Below are positions 10,145 through 18,573 of a stretch of 64,000 nt of DNA, piece after piece (within the stretch, counting starts at the first letter, position 1; the number at the start of each line of letters is the position of its first letter). Below the pieces are notes generated by a model that did not search any database, was not told the origin of the DNA, and saw only the letters and a list, made by a program, of their open reading frames with translations. The translations under genes and the position numbers were made by a program. Source of the stretch: Acinetobacter sp. B51(2017). Lineage in GTDB: Bacteria > Pseudomonadota > Gammaproteobacteria > Pseudomonadales > Moraxellaceae. Location: the NCBI RefSeq assembly GCF_003711395.1, contig NZ_PJRJ01000001.1, forward strand, positions 182,482 to 246,481. Direction: 5' to 3'.

Positions 10145-10765
10145 ATGGCTGACGTACTTCATCACGACAACCACGGACATGATGAACATCATCACCATGA
10201 TGATACTGACATCACGGTCTTTGGTTTCTGGACATATTTGATGAGTGACCTTGTACTGTTTGGTACACTCTTCATTGCGTTCGCTGTATTAAGTAGCCAT
10301 ATTCCTGTGGGTACACCAAGTGCAAAAGATTTATTCGAAAACTCTTTAGGTTTCGTTTTAACTGAAACATTTGCACTGTTAATTTCTTCTGTAACCTTTG
10401 GTTTTGCAGTACTTGCTGCATACAAAAAAGATGTTGCAAAAGTATTAACATGGTTAGGTATCACATGGTTATTTGGTGCTATCTTCATCGGCATGGAACT
10501 TTATGAATTTAATCATTTAGTTCATGCTGGTCACGGTCCAAGCACAAGTGCGTTCTTATCTGCGTTCTTTACTTTAGTTGGTACGCACGGTATTCACGTA
10601 ACTTCAGGTTTAGTTTGGATGTTAGTGTTAATGTATCAAATCAAGAAAAATGGTTTGACCTTAATCAACTTACGTCGTTTAGCTTGCCTAAGCTTGTTCT
10701 GGCACTTCCTTGACATCGTTTGGATCTGTGTATTCAGCGTCGTTTACTTGATGGGAGTTCTATAA
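10145..10765 (+). CDS. cyoC: Cytochrome bo3 ubiquinol oxidase subunit III
   Basis: A 206-residue subunit III with five membrane segments (for example [20 protein letters not shown] and the C-terminal [19 protein letters not shown]). The N-terminus is strikingly His-rich: 8 His among the first 18 residues. It supports assembly of subunit I and the proton path. It starts 4 bases after cyoB and its stop overlaps the next start by one base. Confidence 0.95.
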   Translation: MADVLHHDNHGHDEHHHHDDTDITVFGFWTYLMSDLVLFGTLFIAFAVLSSHIPVGTPSAKDLFENSLGFVLTETFALLISSVTFGFAVLAAYKKDVAKVLTWLGITWLFGAIFIGMELYEFNHLVHAGHGPSTSAFLSAFFTLVGTHGIHVTSGLVWMLVLMYQIKKNGLTLINLRRLACLSLFWHFLDIVWICVFSVVYLMGVL

Positions 10766-11097
10766 TGAGTCACGATCATAACGCAGCTGGTGCTTCACAC
10801 GGCAACGTAAAACAATACACGATTGGTTTTATCCTCTCTGTTATTCTTACCGTAATTCCATTCGGTATGGTGATGGCAGGTATGCACCATGACAATCGTG
10901 GCATGGTTGTTGCTGTAATTGCGATTACTGCTGTTGCTCAGATTCTTGTCCAATTAGTTTACTTCTTGCACATGAACTCTTCGTCTGAACAACGCTGGAA
11001 CGTGATTGCATTCGTTTATACAATCCTATGTATCGCTGTATTACTCATCGGTTCTGTATGGATTATGAACTACTTACACTACAACATGATGATCTAA
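10765..11097 (+). CDS. cyoD: Cytochrome bo3 ubiquinol oxidase subunit IV
   Basis: A 110-residue subunit with three membrane segments (FILSVILTVIPFGMVMAGM, VVAVIAITAVAQILVQLVYF, VIAFVYTILCIAVLLIGSVW), as in E. coli CyoD. The ATG at 10765 overlaps the cyoC stop codon (TAATG). A longer frame from 10720 inside cyoC would add a non-conserved tail and is rejected. Needed for assembly of the heme-copper centre. Confidence 0.93.
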   Translation: MSHDHNAAGASHGNVKQYTIGFILSVILTVIPFGMVMAGMHHDNRGMVVAVIAITAVAQILVQLVYFLHMNSSSEQRWNVIAFVYTILCIAVLLIGSVWIMNYLHYNMMI

Positions 11098-11107
11098 ACT
11101 GGTTGTC

Positions 11108-11992
11108 ATGCTGAAGAAGTATTTATTCCTGACAAAACCAGGGATTCTCTTTGGTAACTTCGTTACCACCTTGGGCGGCTACTTTGTAGCTGCTCAAGGT
11201 TCTGTAGATTTCCTACTCCTCCTGCTTACCCTTCTAGGGACCACGCTTGTGGTTGCCTCAGGTTGTGTGGTCAACAACGTGATTGACCAAGACATCGACC
11301 AAAAAATGCAGCGCACACAAAATCGCGCCATGGTTAAAAAATCTGTTTCTGTTCCTGTTGCCCTTGTCTATGCATTGGTATTGGGATTGATCGGTTTTGG
11401 CATTTTATGGTTTTGGGTCAATGCTTATGCTTTTCTTTTTGCCTTGATTGGTTATGTGTTTTACGTGGGCTTTTATAGCTTATGGACTAAACGCACAACG
11501 ATTCATCAAACTGTTGTTGGTAGTATCTCTGGAGCCAGTCCTCCGGTGATCGGTTATACCGCGGTTGCTAATCAATTTGACTTAGCTGCCCTACTCATTT
11601 TCTTGGGTTATGCACTTTGGCAAATGCCCCACTCTTGGGCGATTGCGATTTATCGTTTTGACGACTACAAAAATGCAGGCATTCCGATTCTGCCTGTGGC
11701 GCGTAGTATTTTACGTACCAAAATTGAATCATTGATTTATGTGCTGTTATTTACCATCGCAATGAATGGCTTGTTTATCTATGGTTATGCCAATTGGATT
11801 TACGCGATCATTTTAAATGCCTTGTGTATTTACTGGCTGTATATTGCCATCCTTGGTTTTAAAGCTTCGGCTGAACAAGATGTGCTGTGGGCTAAACGCT
11901 TTTTCTTATTTTCAGTGATTTTAATTACTGTAATCAGTTTGTGTTTTAGCTTTACATCTACAGCACCATCAATCAATACGGTATTCTTTTAA
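11108..11992 (+). CDS. cyoE: Protoheme IX farnesyltransferase (heme O synthase)
   Basis: A 294-residue UbiA-family membrane prenyltransferase that attaches a farnesyl group to heme B, giving the heme O used by CyoB. The first Asp-rich motif is in NNVIDQDIDQKMQRTQNR near residues 56-74. The conserved YTLWTKRTT-like YSLWTKRTTIHQTVVG and WQMPHSWAIAIYR are also present. Eight to nine hydrophobic segments are visible. Last gene of the cyo operon, with a long hairpin terminator right behind it. Confidence 0.95.
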   Translation: MLKKYLFLTKPGILFGNFVTTLGGYFVAAQGSVDFLLLLLTLLGTTLVVASGCVVNNVIDQDIDQKMQRTQNRAMVKKSVSVPVALVYALVLGLIGFGILWFWVNAYAFLFALIGYVFYVGFYSLWTKRTTIHQTVVGSISGASPPVIGYTAVANQFDLAALLIFLGYALWQMPHSWAIAIYRFDDYKNAGIPILPVARSILRTKIESLIYVLLFTIAMNGLFIYGYANWIYAIILNALCIYWLYIAILGFKASAEQDVLWAKRFFLFSVILITVISLCFSFTSTAPSINTVFF

Positions 11993-12020
11993 AAGATAGT
12001 TGCGTGCTATCTTTTAAAAG
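11986..12020 (+). terminator. cyo operon terminator
   Basis: A 13-14-bp AT-rich inverted repeat (CTTTTAAAAGATAG/CTATCTTTTAAAAG) begins at the cyoE stop codon. The T-rich stretch CACCTTTTTT follows shortly after. Confidence 0.7.
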
Positions 12021-12075
12021 GTATCACCTTTTTTGATGATAAAAACAACAATCTGTTTTTCTTCTTACACTTCTC

Positions 12076-12104
12076 TTGTATTTTCAAATCAAACCCTCTA
12101 GAAT
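12076..12104 (+). promoter_or_regulatory. Sigma-70 promoter of rpsF-rpsR-rplI
   Basis: TTGTAT (12076-12081) and TAGAAT (12099-12104) are separated by an ideal 17 bases. The predicted start near 12111 gives a leader of about 75 bases ahead of rpsF, which contains the two structures annotated next. Confidence 0.65.
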
Positions 12105-12114
12105 TGCGGCTTCG

Positions 12115-12130
12115 CACAACTTCGGTTGTG
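12115..12130 (+). promoter_or_regulatory. UUCG tetraloop hairpin at the 5' end of the rpsF leader
   Basis: CACAAC-TTCG-GTTGTG is a perfect 6-bp stem closed by the very stable UUCG tetraloop. It is a few bases from the predicted transcript start and could protect the mRNA 5' end. Confidence 0.6.
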
Positions 12131-12180
12131 ACTCCTTGCCCCTAACAATTGCGTTAGCGGCTGTATAATCCGTAAGGAGC
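12131..12180 (+). promoter_or_regulatory. Probable S6:S18 autoregulatory leader sequestering the rpsF ribosome binding site
   Basis: CTCCTT (12132-12137) can pair with the ribosome binding site AAGGAG (12174-12179). Inside this, CTAAC (12142-12146) pairs with GTTAG (12153-12157), extended by CC with GG. A CCG (12170-12172) lies in the 3' internal-loop strand. This is the architecture described for the S6:S18 complex-binding mRNA motif in many bacteria, where the ribosomal proteins shut off their own translation. Pairings are seen in the sequence; assignment to that motif is inference. Confidence 0.6.
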
Positions 12181-12185
12181 TGACA

Positions 12186-12575
12186 ATGCGTCACTACGAA
12201 ATCGTACTTTTAGTACACCCTGATCAAAGCGATCAAGTAGTGGGTATGGTAGAACGTTACCTAACTCACATCAAAGACGCTGAAGGTCAAATTCACCGTT
12301 TAGAAGATTGGGGCCGTCGTCAATTGGCTTACCCAATTAACAAAATTCACAAAGCGCACTACATTCTAATGAACGTTGAATGTAACCAAACTACGCTTGA
12401 TGAATTAGAAGAATTGTTCCGTTACAACGACGCGATCCTTCGTAACCTTATCATCCGTCGTGAAAACGCAATCACTGAAGAGTCTTTATTGGCTAAGAGT
12501 GCTGAAGAAAAACGTGCGCGTAAAGCTCAACGTGAAGAAGCACAACAAGTTAACCAAGACTCTGCTGAAGCATAA
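12186..12575 (+). CDS. rpsF: 30S ribosomal protein S6
   Basis: 129 residues. It starts [18 protein letters not shown] and contains [18 protein letters not shown], the classic S6 signature. S6 binds 16S rRNA in the platform together with S18, encoded next. The C-terminal tail is charged (Lys, Arg, Glu, Gln), as in gammaproteobacteria. The start codon follows AAGGAG by 6 bases, and this site is predicted to be masked by the leader fold. Confidence 0.98.
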   Translation: MRHYEIVLLVHPDQSDQVVGMVERYLTHIKDAEGQIHRLEDWGRRQLAYPINKIHKAHYILMNVECNQTTLDELEELFRYNDAILRNLIIRRENAITEESLLAKSAEEKRARKAQREEAQQVNQDSAEA

Positions 12576-12587
12576 GGAGAACACTAC

Positions 12588-12815
12588 ATGGCACGTTTTT
12601 ACCGTCGTCGCAAGTTCTGCCGCTTTACAGCTGAGAACGTTACGTACATCGACTACAAAGATATCGATACTTTAAAACAGTACATCACTGAAAACGGCAA
12701 GATTGTTCCTAGCCGTATTACAGGTACTAAAGCTCGTTACCAACGTCAATTAGCGCTTGCTATCAAACAAGCTCGCTACTTATCGTTGATCCCTTACACT
12801 GACAATCATAAGTGA
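12588..12815 (+). CDS. rpsR: 30S ribosomal protein S18
   Basis: 75 residues. It begins [18 protein letters not shown] and contains [18 protein letters not shown], the S18 hallmark. AAGGAG precedes the start. It lies 12 bases after rpsF and is co-transcribed, which fits joint S6:S18 feedback on the leader. Confidence 0.98.
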   Translation: MARFYRRRKFCRFTAENVTYIDYKDIDTLKQYITENGKIVPSRITGTKARYQRQLALAIKQARYLSLIPYTDNHK

Positions 12816-12824
12816 GGTTGAGCT

Positions 12825-13271
12825 GTGGATATTATCTTATTACAACGCATTAAAAACCTAGGTAAACTAGGCGATAAAGTATCTGTTAAAGCTGGTTACG
12901 GCCGTAACTTCCTTATCCCACAAGGTAAGGCTGTTGCTGCAACTGAAGCTAACACTGCTGCTTTTGAAGCTCGTCGCGCTGAACTTGAAAAAGCTGAAGC
13001 TGATGTTTTAGCTGCTGCTCAAGCACGTGCTGACCAATTAAACGAAGTAAATATCGTAATCACTGCGAAAGCGGGTGATGAAGGTAAATTATTCGGTTCA
13101 ATCGGTACTCGTGATATCGCTGACGCGTTAACGAATGCTGGTCTTACTGTAGACCGCGCTGAAGTTCGTTTACCAAACGGTGCGCTTCGCAATACTGGTG
13201 AATTCAACATCGCAATCCAATTGCACCATGATGTTGTTGCAGAAGTTCTTGTTACTATCGTAGCAGAGTAA
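12825..13271 (+). CDS. rplI: 50S ribosomal protein L9
   Basis: 148 residues with the L9 N-domain ([19 protein letters not shown], then [17 protein letters not shown]), a long helical linker rich in Ala and Glu, and the C-domain ([16 protein letters not shown]). It starts with GTG at 12825, with GAGG upstream overlapping the rpsR stop region. Last gene of the ribosomal operon. Confidence 0.98.
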   Translation: MDIILLQRIKNLGKLGDKVSVKAGYGRNFLIPQGKAVAATEANTAAFEARRAELEKAEADVLAAAQARADQLNEVNIVITAKAGDEGKLFGSIGTRDIADALTNAGLTVDRAEVRLPNGALRNTGEFNIAIQLHHDVVAEVLVTIVAE

Positions 13272-13282
13272 TTTCTCACCAA

Positions 13283-13316
13283 AAAAAAGGGCATGCTTTG
13301 GCATGCTCTTTTTTTA
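13283..13316 (+). terminator. Terminator of rpsF-rpsR-rplI
   Basis: AGGGCATGC and GCATGCTCT pair (one G-U) around a short loop, with an A-run before and T7 after. Confidence 0.85.
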
Positions 13317-13412
13317 TCTGTAAAATTTGCAAATCCCCCGCTGTAATCAGCCATTTTTTGTTAATATCGGTCTTTGCCGTTTGTTTTGCACTAGCTTCTT
13401 ATAGGGTTTTAT

Positions 13413-14846
13413 ATGTCTCAGGCGAATGCCGCTGCTACACTCAATGCGAGTTCTGAAAAAAAATCAGAACAACTCAAAGAGTTTCGCACTCCTCCACATA
13501 ATCTAGCCATTGAGCAAGCGGTTTTGGCTGCTCTCATGACTGTGGCTGAGTCCTTTGAACAAGTAGGTGACATCTTAGTTGAAGACGATTTTTATGCCAC
13601 GCGGCATAAATATATTTTTCGTGCAATTCATCAACTTGCCAAAGACAGCTCACCTTATGATGCGGTCTTGGTCAATGACTGGCTGATTAAACAAAATTTA
13701 ATTGATGCTGTAGGCGGTGAAGAATATCTCATGCAACTCATGGCCGAGTCGCCATCGAGTTTTTATAATTTAGAAACCTATGCTGGCAAAATCAAAGAAT
13801 TTGCCACACTGCGTAATATGATTAAAGTCAGCAGCGAAATTTTACAAAGTGCTTATGACACCAAAGGTCGTAGTGTTTCAGAAATTTTAGATTTAGCCGA
13901 AACCAATATTTTCTCAATTGCCGAACAACACAATAACAACGCTAAAGCACAAGGCCCCAAAGCAATTACTTCTGTGGTCGCAGATGTATTTGATAAATTA
14001 AATGAACTGTCACAAATGGATGGCAATATTACTGGTCTCACCACAGGTTTTGTCGAACTCGATAATAAAACCTCTGGTATGCAGTCAGGCGACTTAATTA
14101 TTGTTGCGGCACGTCCATCGATGGGTAAAACCACATTTGCCATGAATTTAGTGGAAAGTGTGCTGTTTAACTGTGATTTACCAGCTTTAGTGTTTTCGAT
14201 GGAGATGCCTGCCGATTCTATCGCGATGCGTTTAATTTCATCTTACGGTAAAGTGCATCAAGGGCATTTACGTGCTGGTAAACTCGATGGTGATGAATGG
14301 TCTAAAGTAACAGGGACGATTTTACAATTGCAAGAAAAGCATTTGTATATTGATGACTCTTCTGCCCTTCCACCCACCGAATTACGTGCTCGCGCCCGTC
14401 GTATTGCCAAACAACATGGCGGCAAACTCGGCTGTATCATGGTCGATTATCTGCAATTAATGAAAGTACCAGGTATGGGCGACAACCGTGTCGGTGAGAT
14501 CTCGGAAATTTCCCGAAGCCTCAAAGCCTTAGCCAAAGAAATGATGTGCCCTGTGATTGCCTTATCACAGCTCAACCGTTCCCTTGAGAACCGCCCTAAT
14601 AAACGCCCCGTGATGTCAGATTTACGTGAATCAGGTGCCATCGAGCAAGATGCCGACTTGATTATGTTTATTTACCGTGATGAGGTTTACAATAAAGAAT
14701 CCAAAGAAGCTGGTACTGCCGAAATTATTATTGGTAAACAGCGTAATGGTCCAATTGGTACAGTGCGTTTGGCATTTGAAGGTCACTACACCCGTTTTAG
14801 TAACCTTTCACCAGAGTACTATAACCAATATAACGACGATGAATAA
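13413..14846 (+). CDS. dnaB: Replicative DNA helicase DnaB
   Basis: 477 residues with the N-terminal DnaG-interacting domain (PPHNLAIEQAVLAALM near residue 28), a linker, and the RecA-fold ATPase. Walker A is AARPSMGKTTFAMNL near residue 235; VDYLQLM is Walker B; SQLNRSLENRPNKRPVMSDL is the DNA-loop/H4 region. It unwinds DNA ahead of the replication fork. No intein is present; the motif blocks are uninterrupted. It is followed 25 bases later by alr, the same pair as in E. coli. Confidence 0.98.
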   Translation: MSQANAAATLNASSEKKSEQLKEFRTPPHNLAIEQAVLAALMTVAESFEQVGDILVEDDFYATRHKYIFRAIHQLAKDSSPYDAVLVNDWLIKQNLIDAVGGEEYLMQLMAESPSSFYNLETYAGKIKEFATLRNMIKVSSEILQSAYDTKGRSVSEILDLAETNIFSIAEQHNNNAKAQGPKAITSVVADVFDKLNELSQMDGNITGLTTGFVELDNKTSGMQSGDLIIVAARPSMGKTTFAMNLVESVLFNCDLPALVFSMEMPADSIAMRLISSYGKVHQGHLRAGKLDGDEWSKVTGTILQLQEKHLYIDDSSALPPTELRARARRIAKQHGGKLGCIMVDYLQLMKVPGMGDNRVGEISEISRSLKALAKEMMCPVIALSQLNRSLENRPNKRPVMSDLRESGAIEQDADLIMFIYRDEVYNKESKEAGTAEIIIGKQRNGPIGTVRLAFEGHYTRFSNLSPEYYNQYNDDE

Positions 14847-14871
14847 TTTAATCACCAAGGAGTGACTTAAG

Positions 14872-15942
14872 GTGCGCCAAGCAACCGTCTATATTGACAG
14901 TCAAGCACTGCAATATAACCTAAACCGTGTCAAACAACTTGCCCCAAATGCCAAAGTGGTAAGTATGGTCAAAGCCAATGCCTACGGACATGGTGTAAAA
15001 GACTGCTTAGCAGCCTTAAGCGCAACAGATGCCTTTGGTGTCGCTTGCCTACAAGAAGCTTTAGAAATTCGAGAACTTGGGTTTAATCAGCCTATTACCC
15101 TGATTGAAGGGGTATTTAGTCTAGATGAAATGTCGATTGTCACTGCGCAAAACATCGAAGTGGTGGTGCATCATCAAGCCCAAGTGGATTGGTTACTAGA
15201 GCATAAAGCGGATTATATTGCCAAAGGCTTAAAAGTTTGGGTCAAGCTCAATAGCGGTATGAACCGTCTTGGTTTTAAAATTGCTGAGATCAAAGCGGTC
15301 ATCAATCGCTTAAAAGCTGAAGGTTTGACCTGCGTACTCGCTATGCATTTTGCCAATGCTGATGCCGATCATCCGTTAAACGATGAACAAATCCGTCAGT
15401 TTTTAGAAATTAAAAACGACTGTGCCCCCTTAATGGCGTCGTGCTGTAACTCTGCGGCGATTTATAAATACCCAGAATTACATTTTGACTATGTACGTCC
15501 GGGTATTATGCTCTACGGGGCGACTCCATTTGCCGACAAAAGCGTGCATGACTTAGATTTAAAACCAGTGATGCAATTTACTGCCGAAATCATTGCTTTA
15601 AATCACATTCAAGCCGGTGAGTCTGTGGGTTATGGTTCAACATTTGTGGCAACTCAAGCCATGGACCTTGCGATTGTCTCAATTGGTTATGGTGATGGTT
15701 ACCCACGCGCCTTTGTGGCACCCAATACAGTCGCGGTAAATGGTCAACTGGTAGCGGTTGTCGGTCGTGTCGCGATGGATATGATTGCCATTGATGTAAC
15801 GAGCTTAGATGTAGCTTTAGGCACTGAAGTCGAACTTTGGGGCAAACAGCGTTTAGTCGATGATGTGGCAACAGCCAATGGCACAATTGGTTATGAATTG
15901 CTGTGTCGTTTAAGCAATCGCCCTGAACGTAAAGTAATTTAA
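14872..15942 (+). CDS. alr: Alanine racemase
   Basis: A 356-residue PLP-dependent fold-type III racemase that makes D-alanine for peptidoglycan. The PLP lysine is Lys34 in MVKANAYGHG. The C-terminal domain supplies the catalytic Tyr in VGYGSTFVA and the conserved IGYGDGYPR and GRVAMDMI. GTG start at 14872 with AAGGAG upstream. Its proximity to dnaB suggests readthrough; a terminator follows. Confidence 0.96.
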   Translation: MRQATVYIDSQALQYNLNRVKQLAPNAKVVSMVKANAYGHGVKDCLAALSATDAFGVACLQEALEIRELGFNQPITLIEGVFSLDEMSIVTAQNIEVVVHHQAQVDWLLEHKADYIAKGLKVWVKLNSGMNRLGFKIAEIKAVINRLKAEGLTCVLAMHFANADADHPLNDEQIRQFLEIKNDCAPLMASCCNSAAIYKYPELHFDYVRPGIMLYGATPFADKSVHDLDLKPVMQFTAEIIALNHIQAGESVGYGSTFVATQAMDLAIVSIGYGDGYPRAFVAPNTVAVNGQLVAVVGRVAMDMIAIDVTSLDVALGTEVELWGKQRLVDDVATANGTIGYELLCRLSNRPERKVI

Positions 15943-15948
15943 ATACAT

Positions 15949-15977
15949 AAAAAAGAACCGTAACGGTTCTTTTTTTA
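15949..15977. terminator. Bidirectional terminator between alr and the BLUF gene
   Basis: AAAAAAGAACCG/CGGTTCTTTTTTT works on both strands. It overlaps the stop codon of the convergent BLUF gene, so it ends the minus-strand operon as well as alr. Confidence 0.85.
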
Positions 15978-16400
15978 TGCTACTAAATTTTGCGCTTCTA
16001 ATTGGTACAGTAATTCCAATAACTGTGCCAATTGTGATTTATTCAGTAATTCTGGACAAAAAATAGTATGTCCCTGCTGCTGAAAAAACTGCTTCACTCG
16101 ATGATGACGTGATACAAACTTCATTGACCAGGCAGCAAAGATCGCGCCATTGATCGGCTGGTTCATAATCATTTGCATACTGTGATGTCGAGGATCACCT
16201 TGTAAGCGCGTGACCAATCGCTCCAGATCATCAGCTAAACCCTCTAAGCATTGTAGAAAACGTCCATCCGCAAAATATAATACACCCTGTATGTGATGTC
16301 TGACGTTAAAATCGCGTGCTTCAGTTAAAATATCAGTCAAATGATGATGGTGTTGCGGCAGCGGAAAATTGGCTTGACTCACATAACATAGTCGTCGCAT
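15975..16400 (-). CDS. BLUF-domain blue-light sensor
   Basis: A 141-residue protein that is essentially a lone BLUF (FAD-binding blue-light) domain plus a C-terminal helix. The photocycle residues are in place: Tyr6 in LCYVSQA, Asn32 in DFNVRHHIQG, Gln50 in GRFLQCLEG, and Trp91 in FAAWSMKF. DPRHHSMQMIMNQPI also matches the family. Short BLUF proteins act by binding partner proteins; BlsA of A. baumannii is the known Acinetobacter example. The gene starts only 5 bases after the Anbu peptidase stop codon, with the GAG of its weak ribosome binding site inside that gene's end. It therefore looks like the last gene of the Anbu operon. No effector domain is present, so the partner must be supplied in trans. 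Confidence 0.88.
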   Translation of the reverse strand: MRRLCYVSQANFPLPQHHHHLTDILTEARDFNVRHHIQGVLYFADGRFLQCLEGLADDLERLVTRLQGDPRHHSMQMIMNQPINGAIFAAWSMKFVSRHHRVKQFFQQQGHTIFCPELLNKSQLAQLLELLYQLEAQNLVA

Positions 16401-16405
16401 AAGGC

Positions 16406-17140
16406 TTACTCTAGATAGTCAAGTGTCGGCGTGGGCAGCTCATGTAAGCCTTTACGTAAGGTTTCTGACCATTGTTTGCTAATGCCTGAAAAATATGGAT
16501 CTTCTTCATAAATGCGTTTTCCCAAAGGAATATGCAAACTATTGAGGTTATAGACCAAACAATCTAAAGGCAGACCCACTGAGACATTGGAGCGTAAAGT
16601 CGAATCAAAGGAAATTAAACTACAACGCAGCGCTTCATCTAATGGCATGTCATAACTTAAAGCACGATCTAAAATAGGTTTGCCATATTTACTTTCGCCA
16701 ATTTGGAAAAATGGCGTATCTTTGGTGGCACAAATAAAGTTACCTTGTGGATAAATGTTATACAGCTGCATTTCTTGTTCGCCAATTTGCCCACCCACCA
16801 GCAATGTACAGTAATAAGTACTTTGATCCTCAGGATCAGGGGCGACGTTATGAATGACTTTTTTTACCAAGCTACCCACTAATTCCGCTGCTTCAAACAG
16901 TGTTTTCACACTATGTAAATTTGGCTCTTGGCCAAGTGCCAACTGGTTTTTTAAATGTCCAATCACAGCTTGGGTCGTGGCTAAATTCCCTGCGGCTTGA
17001 ATCGCAATAAAGCGCTCACCTTCCACCCCAAAGGTATATAACTTACGAAATACCGAAATATGGTCTACACCCGCATTGGTACGCGTATCACTAATAAAAA
17101 TCAGGCCTTGTTTTAAACGTAGCGCACAACAATAGGTCAT
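16406..17140 (-). CDS. Anbu-type proteasome-like peptidase
   Basis: A 244-residue Ntn-hydrolase of the Anbu (ancestral beta-subunit) family, related to HslV and proteasome beta subunits. The start MTYCCALRLKQGLIFISDTRTNAG leaves Thr2 as N-terminal nucleophile after Met removal. The family segments FRKLYTFGVEGERFIAIQAAGN and LISFDSTLRSNVSVGLP are present. It lies 26 bases after the transglutaminase gene, in the gene set known to accompany Anbu (circularly permuted ATP-grasp, alpha-E, transglutaminase). Published work on Anbu proposes assembly of helical or ring-like oligomers; substrates are uncertain. Confidence 0.9.
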   Translation of the reverse strand: MTYCCALRLKQGLIFISDTRTNAGVDHISVFRKLYTFGVEGERFIAIQAAGNLATTQAVIGHLKNQLALGQEPNLHSVKTLFEAAELVGSLVKKVIHNVAPDPEDQSTYYCTLLVGGQIGEQEMQLYNIYPQGNFICATKDTPFFQIGESKYGKPILDRALSYDMPLDEALRCSLISFDSTLRSNVSVGLPLDCLVYNLNSLHIPLGKRIYEEDPYFSGISKQWSETLRKGLHELPTPTLDYLE

Positions 17141-17166
17141 ACATCCTCCTTTGATGATTGGTTAAA

Positions 17167-17946
17167 TTAGCACGCCAGCACTTGCACAATTGAATGCATA
17201 CTCTCTATACCCCCTTGTTGGCGTACCCCGCGCACTGGTGCCACATCCCAATAATCACGACCAATTGCGACATAAATATGGGAGCATGGGCTAAAGATTT
17301 GATTACTAATATCAAAGCTATACCAATGATTGTTTAAAAACACCTCAGCCCAAGCATGACTAGCAAGATGTGCTGAGTTAGGTACATAGAGATAGCCTGA
17401 AACATAACGTGCAGGTAAACCTAAGGCCTTACACATGGCAATAAACACATGACTATGGTCTTGGCACACCCCTTGCCGATAAGCAAACGCTTGTGGCGCC
17501 GAAGTAGTCACACAGGTGCTGGCAGGTAAATATGGCATATAGTCTAAAATGGCTGCTGCCAAATGAATCAAGCATTGTCTAGAAGGATGCTTCACATAAC
17601 GCTTGGCAAATTCCAACATTTCTAAACTGCATTGAGTCGCTGCCGTGGGTTGTAAAAATAAGCTTGGATTGAGATGATCACTCGGCAGCGCTTCAGTTTC
17701 AGGTGAAATTTCGATAATGCCTTGCGCCATAATCGACATTTGCTGATAGTTAAAACGTTGTGAACTGGTAATCCAAATATTAGCAAAAGCATCTTGTTTA
17801 ACTTGCTTTTGCCCAGGCACGCTGACATCCCAATACTGTACGGTTTGGTGCGAATTAGAACTGGGTGACATACGAATATATTGGATGCTGCTGTGCACAG
17901 CATCCGTATAATGGTAATGGGTTTGATGATTAATCATCAATTTCAT
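17167..17946 (-). CDS. Transglutaminase-like cysteine protease
   Basis: 259 residues. An N-terminal beta-sandwich region (HQTHYHYTDAVHSSIQYIRMSP) is followed by a transglutaminase core. The catalytic triad is visible as Cys161 in RQGVCQDHSH, His197 in SHAWAEVF and Asp212 in SFDISN. Such proteins probably cleave or transfer isopeptide bonds on a peptide made by the neighbouring ATP-grasp ligase. The start ATG overlaps the alpha-E stop by 4 bases (ATGA), indicating translational coupling. Confidence 0.9.
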   Translation of the reverse strand: MKLMINHQTHYHYTDAVHSSIQYIRMSPSSNSHQTVQYWDVSVPGQKQVKQDAFANIWITSSQRFNYQQMSIMAQGIIEISPETEALPSDHLNPSLFLQPTAATQCSLEMLEFAKRYVKHPSRQCLIHLAAAILDYMPYLPASTCVTTSAPQAFAYRQGVCQDHSHVFIAMCKALGLPARYVSGYLYVPNSAHLASHAWAEVFLNNHWYSFDISNQIFSPCSHIYVAIGRDYWDVAPVRGVRQQGGIESMHSIVQVLAC

Positions 17947-18545
17947 ACATCAACCTCAAACAACTGTTGGATGTGGTCACTAAAGCGATAGAAATTTATG
18001 CTGTTGGGTAAAATCTGTAATTGTAGCCATGCGCTTTTGAGTTTGCTGCAGCCCATCTCACTGAGTAAATCAATAATTTTTTCTAAATCAGAGAGCGTAC
18101 TCTGGGTATCTTGTTGTAAACGTAATTGACGATCTAATTGCTCGACGTTTTGTCCTAATATAAAAAATAAGAAAATATTCTGCGATTCTGCCTCTAAAAT
18201 ATCGTGGCATTCGCCCACGACGTCACAAATATAGCTTTTATTTTCACTTGCAGTTTTAATCAGCTGATTTAACTCAGCATAACTTTTTGCAGATAACACG
18301 CCACGTAAATCTTGAATATTGTCTTTAGCACATTGAAATTGCTGCGCAAATGAAGCCAATTGCTGTTCATCTTGGACTAAACGATTTAAAGATTCAGCAT
18401 CATTGGCCGCTAAAACAAAGGCATTGGCATAATGTTTAGCCACTGCATCATCATCAAATGGAAATTGGCTACATAAATACTGGATGCGCGTCAGGTAACG
18501 GCCTAACCAAAAAATTTGCTGTGCATTACTGCTGAGTAAAATCAT
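17943..18545 (-). CDS. Alpha-E domain protein
   Basis: A 200-residue all-helical alpha-E (DUF403) protein with the typical beginning ILLSSNAQQIFWLGRYLTRIQY. It is always found with circularly permuted ATP-grasp and transglutaminase genes. Its biochemical role is not established; it has been proposed to be part of a peptide ligation complex. I chose the ATG at 18545, which has GGAGGG about 7 bases before it. An earlier in-frame start would read into the end of the ATP-grasp gene and is not conserved. Confidence 0.87.
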   Translation of the reverse strand: MILLSSNAQQIFWLGRYLTRIQYLCSQFPFDDDAVAKHYANAFVLAANDAESLNRLVQDEQQLASFAQQFQCAKDNIQDLRGVLSAKSYAELNQLIKTASENKSYICDVVGECHDILEAESQNIFLFFILGQNVEQLDRQLRLQQDTQSTLSDLEKIIDLLSEMGCSKLKSAWLQLQILPNSINFYRFSDHIQQLFEVDV

Positions 18546-18573
18546 ATCTTCCCTCCTTGTATATGGTTTTATA

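Noticed and set aside
12164..12169. Perfect TATAAT just before rpsF as a -10 element
   Set aside because: It overlaps the predicted S6:S18 structure, has no -35 at proper spacing, and would start transcription in the ribosome binding site. A better promoter lies at 12076-12104.
16406..17140. HslV as identity of the proteasome-like peptidase
   Set aside because: No hslU partner, Thr2-Tyr-Cys start and operon context fit Anbu; length is well above HslV.
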